Of a stretch of DNA of 64,000 bases, positions 61,570 to 64,000 are shown one piece after another. Source of the stretch: Klebsiella electrica. Its GTDB lineage: Bacteria; Pseudomonadota; Gammaproteobacteria; Enterobacterales; Enterobacteriaceae. Positions within the stretch are counted from its first letter, which is position 1; every line of letters starts with the position of its first letter. The stretch spans positions 620,001 through 684,000 of the forward strand of contig NZ_CP041247.1 of assembly GCF_006711645.1 (NCBI RefSeq). The letters are read 5' to 3'. Position numbers and translations under genes: made by a program. A model generated the notes under the pieces. It was not told the origin of the DNA. It ran no database searches and saw only the letters and a program-made list of their open reading frames with translations.

Positions 61570-61596
61570 ACTCCGCGCCGCCGGGCGGCACGGAGT
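61570..61596. terminator. Hairpin between the aminotransferase and the small-gene pair
   Basis: ACTCCG, a GCCGCC-GGGCGGC type core, CGGAGT: a GC-rich stem between convergent transcription units, without a long T-run. Confidence 0.65.
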
Positions 61597-61607
61597 GTTA
61601 ATCTGGT

Positions 61608-61697
61608 TTAGTCGCTTTCGGCGATGCGGTCATCGAGCCAAATCAGCATCAGTGAGGAGAGAAACGCCGTGCCGAGTGTGCCAATAAATAGCCACAT
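61608..61697 (-). CDS. CydX/AppX-like single-helix membrane protein, 29 residues
   Basis: A complete 30-codon frame, ATG at 61697 with GAGGG eight bases upstream, stop TAA at 61608. The product starts MWLFIGTLGTAFLSSL, continues hydrophobic to residue 20, then WLDDRIAESD. Met-Trp start, the LGT segment and the WLD-x-R exit resemble AppX/CydX, the small subunits of cytochrome bd oxidases (AppX begins MWYLLWFVGILLMCS and has VWLDPRLK). It is one helix with N-terminus probably outside. No cydAB or appCB is nearby; it follows the 62-codon gene by 24 bases. Too short for usual gene finders. Confidence 0.65.
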   Translation of the reverse strand: MWLFIGTLGTAFLSSLMLIWLDDRIAESD

Positions 61698-61721
61698 AAA
61701 GAATCCCTCAGAGGTTTTTTA

Positions 61722-61910
61722 TTATTTTTCTTTTTTTACCGGTGAGTGATTGTTTCTGTTGATCATCGTGACTTTAGTCGCGGACTGGGTGGTGGCGAGG
61801 GTGAAGAAATCATCAGCATCAATATCAAAATTCAGCACGATTTCCCTGTATTTCCCGCAGTGAATTAACTCTTTCGCTTCTTGCATACTACTGACTGTTA
61901 TTGTCGGCAT
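61722..61910 (-). CDS. Unrecognised 62-residue protein
   Basis: I do not recognise this gene. The product is 62 residues: MPTITVSSMQEAKELIHCGK, then EIVLNFDIDADDFFTLATTQS and a basic tail ending KKEK. It has one Cys (residue 18), no signal peptide or helix long enough to cross the membrane, and reads as a small acidic-to-basic soluble protein. The ribosome site is weak (AGATAAG). A promoter-like pair lies upstream (61941-61969), and the CydX-like gene follows after 24 bases, so the two form a likely operon. Confidence 0.6.
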   Translation of the reverse strand: MPTITVSSMQEAKELIHCGKYREIVLNFDIDADDFFTLATTQSATKVTMINRNNHSPVKKEK

Positions 61911-61940
61911 CGTCTTATCTCATGTGAAAAACTGGTTAGC

Positions 61941-61969
61941 AAAGTAAGAGCTTGTGCATGACAGATCAA
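61941..61969 (-). promoter_or_regulatory. Possible promoter of the small-gene pair
   Basis: On the minus strand TTGATC (61964-61969) and TACTTT (61941-61946) with 17 bases between, 31 bases before the 62-codon gene. The -10 is a weak match. No FNR or ArcA consensus is clear next to it. Confidence 0.4.
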
Positions 61970-62081
61970 CTCTTTTTTATCGTCGCGGGCAAGAACGCTT
62001 TTCCTTACTATTTGAGTGGGAATACGAGGACGGGACAGGGCGTCGCCCATTGCCGCCTGGCCCGCGAATACAAAAGAGTCG

Positions 62082-62414
62082 TTAACGCTGCTTTGCGCTC
62101 ATCAACTGGCGGCAGCGCGACTGATCCTCACGGATGCTGTCCTGCTCTTCCTGACTTAACTGTAGCCAGGTCTGGCGCATTCGCTCGCCAAGTGCCGGGA
62201 TATAGTGGTTTTTGTGCAGCGCATAATCGGAATTGCCGCCTTCGACAATGTTTTCCATATCACGGAGAAACGCCCGGCTGTCCTGGTGGTCGATGACGCA
62301 AAACACCGAGCGGTAGTAAGCCTCATCTTCTGCGCAATAGTGCGGCATGCGCCACCAGACAAGCAGCGCGAGCAGCGCCAGCAGCGGAATAACAAAAGGT
62401 AATTTCTTCAGCAT
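62082..62414 (-). CDS. Hypothetical membrane-anchored protein, 110 residues
   Basis: I do not recognise this family. The ATG at 62414 gives 110 residues with an N-terminal hydrophobic helix (about 5-21, FVIPLLALLALLVWW) after two Lys, so the protein is anchored in the inner membrane or exported with most of it in the periplasm. The remainder is polar with Cys27, Cys39 and Cys101, and a helical KNHYIPALGERMRQTWLQLSQEEQ segment. The ribosome site is poor. A frame on the other strand through the same bases is less protein-like. Promoter not seen. Confidence 0.6.
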   Translation of the reverse strand: MLKKLPFVIPLLALLALLVWWRMPHYCAEDEAYYRSVFCVIDHQDSRAFLRDMENIVEGGNSDYALHKNHYIPALGERMRQTWLQLSQEEQDSIREDQSRCRQLMSAKQR

Positions 62415-63085
62415 CGATGGGATCAGGAAGAGGAAACAGAGGGGATAGTGTACCTGCTGCGCAAACAGGATGTCATCCCGCAGGCATCATTTCACCTTCG
62501 CACCGCGCGAGCCAGGGCGATGCCCGGCTAACAAAGCGTCGCCGCATCAGTATTCTGAGTCATAGCAGGCATCGCTAAAAAATAAACAACAGCCGATCGT
62601 TACGCTGCTTATGGAATATATCAACGCCGGTACTGGCTTTTAATACTGAATTTTATCGATGACGTGAAGTGATGTTAACGGTGCTTCATTAACGATAGCG
62701 AAAATAACGGAAAGTATCGGCTTCGCAGGCAATCCCGAATCGCCGCAACATTCCGTGCCGTCGTGCCAGGCGGGGGGCCGTCTGGCTCGCCGCTAGCGGA
62801 TTATCTGCATAGGAAAAAACGATTCTCTGGCGATATTTTTTATATGTCGAAGAACTTGCTATTTATTTTTCTTGAATAATTCGCCCTTTGACTCATTATA
62901 TTTTTACCCGGTTTGCGGCGAAATATTTTTTTTACCTTGTAGATTCAATGTGCTGCACTCTGCATCACTATTTTATTCTCAGGTTCTAAATTTATAATAA
63001 TTTACCTGCTTGTTACGGTTTATTAACCTCGGTCCTGTGCAGTGGTTTATTCCCGGCGATTGAACACCATTCGAAGGACACATTT
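62415..63085. other. Long AT-rich intergenic region before the monooxygenase gene
   Basis: 671 bases without a convincing gene. The first half has average composition; from about 62800 it is strongly AT-rich, with TATAAT at 62994-62999 but no good -35. Very short frames such as an 11-codon one at about 62846 and a 13-codon one at about 62949 lack ribosome sites. The last 30 bases carry GAAGGA seven bases before the monooxygenase start. No terminator, tRNA or repeat was seen. Confidence 0.6.
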
Positions 63086-64000
63086 ATGACCGTAGAAGAC
63101 ACGAACATTGATACGTTGATTGTTGGCGGAGGTCAGGCCGGTATTGCCATGAGTGAGCATCTGACGACGCTGGGGATCTCACATCTGGTTATCGAGAAAA
63201 ACCGCATCGCTGAGGCCTGGCGAACCGGCCGTTGGGACTCGCTGGTGACGAATGGTCCGGCGTGGCACGACCGTTTCCCGGGGATGGAATTTAAGGGGGG
63301 CAATCCCGACAGTTTCATTCCTAAAGACGATGTCGCGGCATACTTTGAAGATTACGTCAGGGCCTTCAATCTGCCGGTGCGTACCGGCGTTGAAGTCAAA
63401 AGCGCAGTGCGCAACAGCGGACGCCCGGGTTTTACCATCGAGACCACGGAGGGCATCATTGAAGCCCAGCGTATTGTTGCCGCGACCGGACCGTTTCAAA
63501 AACCGGTCATTCCCGCGATTGCGCCGAAAGAGAGCGGCATTCATCAAATTCACTCCGCCCGATACTACAATCCGCAGCAGCTTCCTGAGGGCGCGGTGCT
63601 GGTTGTCGGCGCGGGCTCTTCCGGCGTGCAGATTGCTGACGAACTTCAGCGCGCTGGCCGCAAGGTCTATTTATCCGTCGGCGCGCACGATCGTCCCCCG
63701 CGTGCATACCGCAACCGGGATTTTTGCTGGTGGCTGGGGGTGCTGGGCATGTGGGATGCCCCCGCCAGCGCGCCGGGCAAAGAACATGTCACTATCGCCG
63801 TCAGCGGCGCCCATGGCGGGCACACCGTGGACTTCCGCGAGCTGGCGCACCGCGGCATCACCCTGGTCGGGCTGACGAAAGCCTTTGAATCCGGGACGGC
63901 GACCTTCCAGCCGGATCTGTGCGACAACATCCGCCGCGGGGATGAGAACTATCTGGCGCTGCTGGATGCCGCAGATGCCTACATTGCGGCCAATGGCCTG
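63086..64000 (+). CDS. Flavin-containing monooxygenase/NAD(P)-binding protein (cut by window edge)
   Basis: First 305 residues of a CzcO-like FAD/NADPH oxidoreductase; the 3' end is outside. The N-terminal FAD Rossmann motif is VGGGQAGIAMSEHL (residues 14-27) with the acidic strand end IEKNR, and the second, NADPH-binding motif is VVGAGSSGVQIADEL. RWDSLVTNGPAWHDRFPG and ATGPFQKPVIP are typical of the family (compare YhiN/indoleacetic acid-type oxygenases). Substrate unknown. GAAGGA gives a good ribosome site. It follows a long AT-rich leader. Confidence 0.88.
   Translation, partial: MTVEDTNIDTLIVGGGQAGIAMSEHLTTLGISHLVIEKNRIAEAWRTGRWDSLVTNGPAWHDRFPGMEFKGGNPDSFIPKDDVAAYFEDYVRAFNLPVRTGVEVKSAVRNSGRPGFTIETTEGIIEAQRIVAATGPFQKPVIPAIAPKESGIHQIHSARYYNPQQLPEGAVLVVGAGSSGVQIADELQRAGRKVYLSVGAHDRPPRAYRNRDFCWWLGVLGMWDAPASAPGKEHVTIAVSGAHGGHTVDFRELAHRGITLVGLTKAFESGTATFQPDLCDNIRRGDENYLALLDAADAYIAANGL

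Noticed and set aside
60333..61571. 412-codon minus-strand frame opposite the aminotransferase
   Set aside because: Long only because of the high GC of the real gene; the plus frame carries all PLP motifs.
61952..62296. 114-codon plus-strand frame opposite the 110-residue hypothetical
   Set aside because: Its text is Cys/Gly/Arg-rich without a helix or motif, while the minus-strand frame has a clear membrane anchor; treated as a shadow.

Overview
The window is chromosomal DNA of an enteric bacterium (order Enterobacterales), best matched to the Klebsiella/Raoultella/Enterobacter group. From recall of the families, most proteins are close to Escherichia coli K-12 proteins and the gene order is that of the E. 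coli 66-69 minute region, but a Klebsiella-type urease cluster with a NAC-type site is inserted. GC is high and typical of that group. I cannot resolve the species. No rRNA, tRNA, CRISPR array, phage or insertion sequence was seen; this is mostly core chromosome with small lineage-specific insertions.

Layout. 1-3025 (minus): macromolecular synthesis operon rpsU-dnaG-rpoD, with rpoD cut by the window edge. 3376-4389: tsaD, divergent from it. 4432-12772 (minus): an accessory block holding an NCS1 permease with a cysteine-rich tail, ureDABCEFG and an MFS transporter; E. coli has the ttd tartrate genes at this place. 12986-23545: plsY, folB, uppP, cca, ygiM, ygiF, glnE, hldE, glgS. 23576-30217: ubiK, FMN riboswitch-ribB, zupT (with a strong Fur-box match), ygiD, ygiCB, tolC. 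30413-34817: the plus-strand run nudF-yqiB-cpdA-yqiA-parE. 34887-41802: ygiN, mdaB, qseBC, ygiW, an AraC-GyrI regulator, parC. 42118-46658: plsC, ftsP, ygiQ. 46755-54064: dkgA, yqhD, yqhC, yghB, metC, exbBD, yqhA. 54104-60274: yghZ, an intact yghX, yghW, yghU, a DsbA-like protein and gss. 60375-64000: a PLP aminotransferase, three small or unknown genes and the start of a flavin monooxygenase.

Themes. Thiol and polyamine redox recurs: gss, its ATP-grasp relative ygiC, the glutathione-dependent yghU and a single-cysteine thioredoxin-fold protein. Metal handling recurs: the His-rich UreE, a Fur-type site in front of zupT, a Fur-type site in front of exbBD, and tolC. Both topoisomerase IV subunits are present, and ParC has Ser80 and Glu84.

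The least expected item is at 61608-61910. A 29-codon gene encodes a single-helix membrane protein resembling CydX/AppX, the small subunit of cytochrome bd oxidases. It is not next to cydAB; instead it sits 24 bases behind an unrecognised 62-codon gene. Function calls come from reading the translations and from knowledge of the families; no database search was run.
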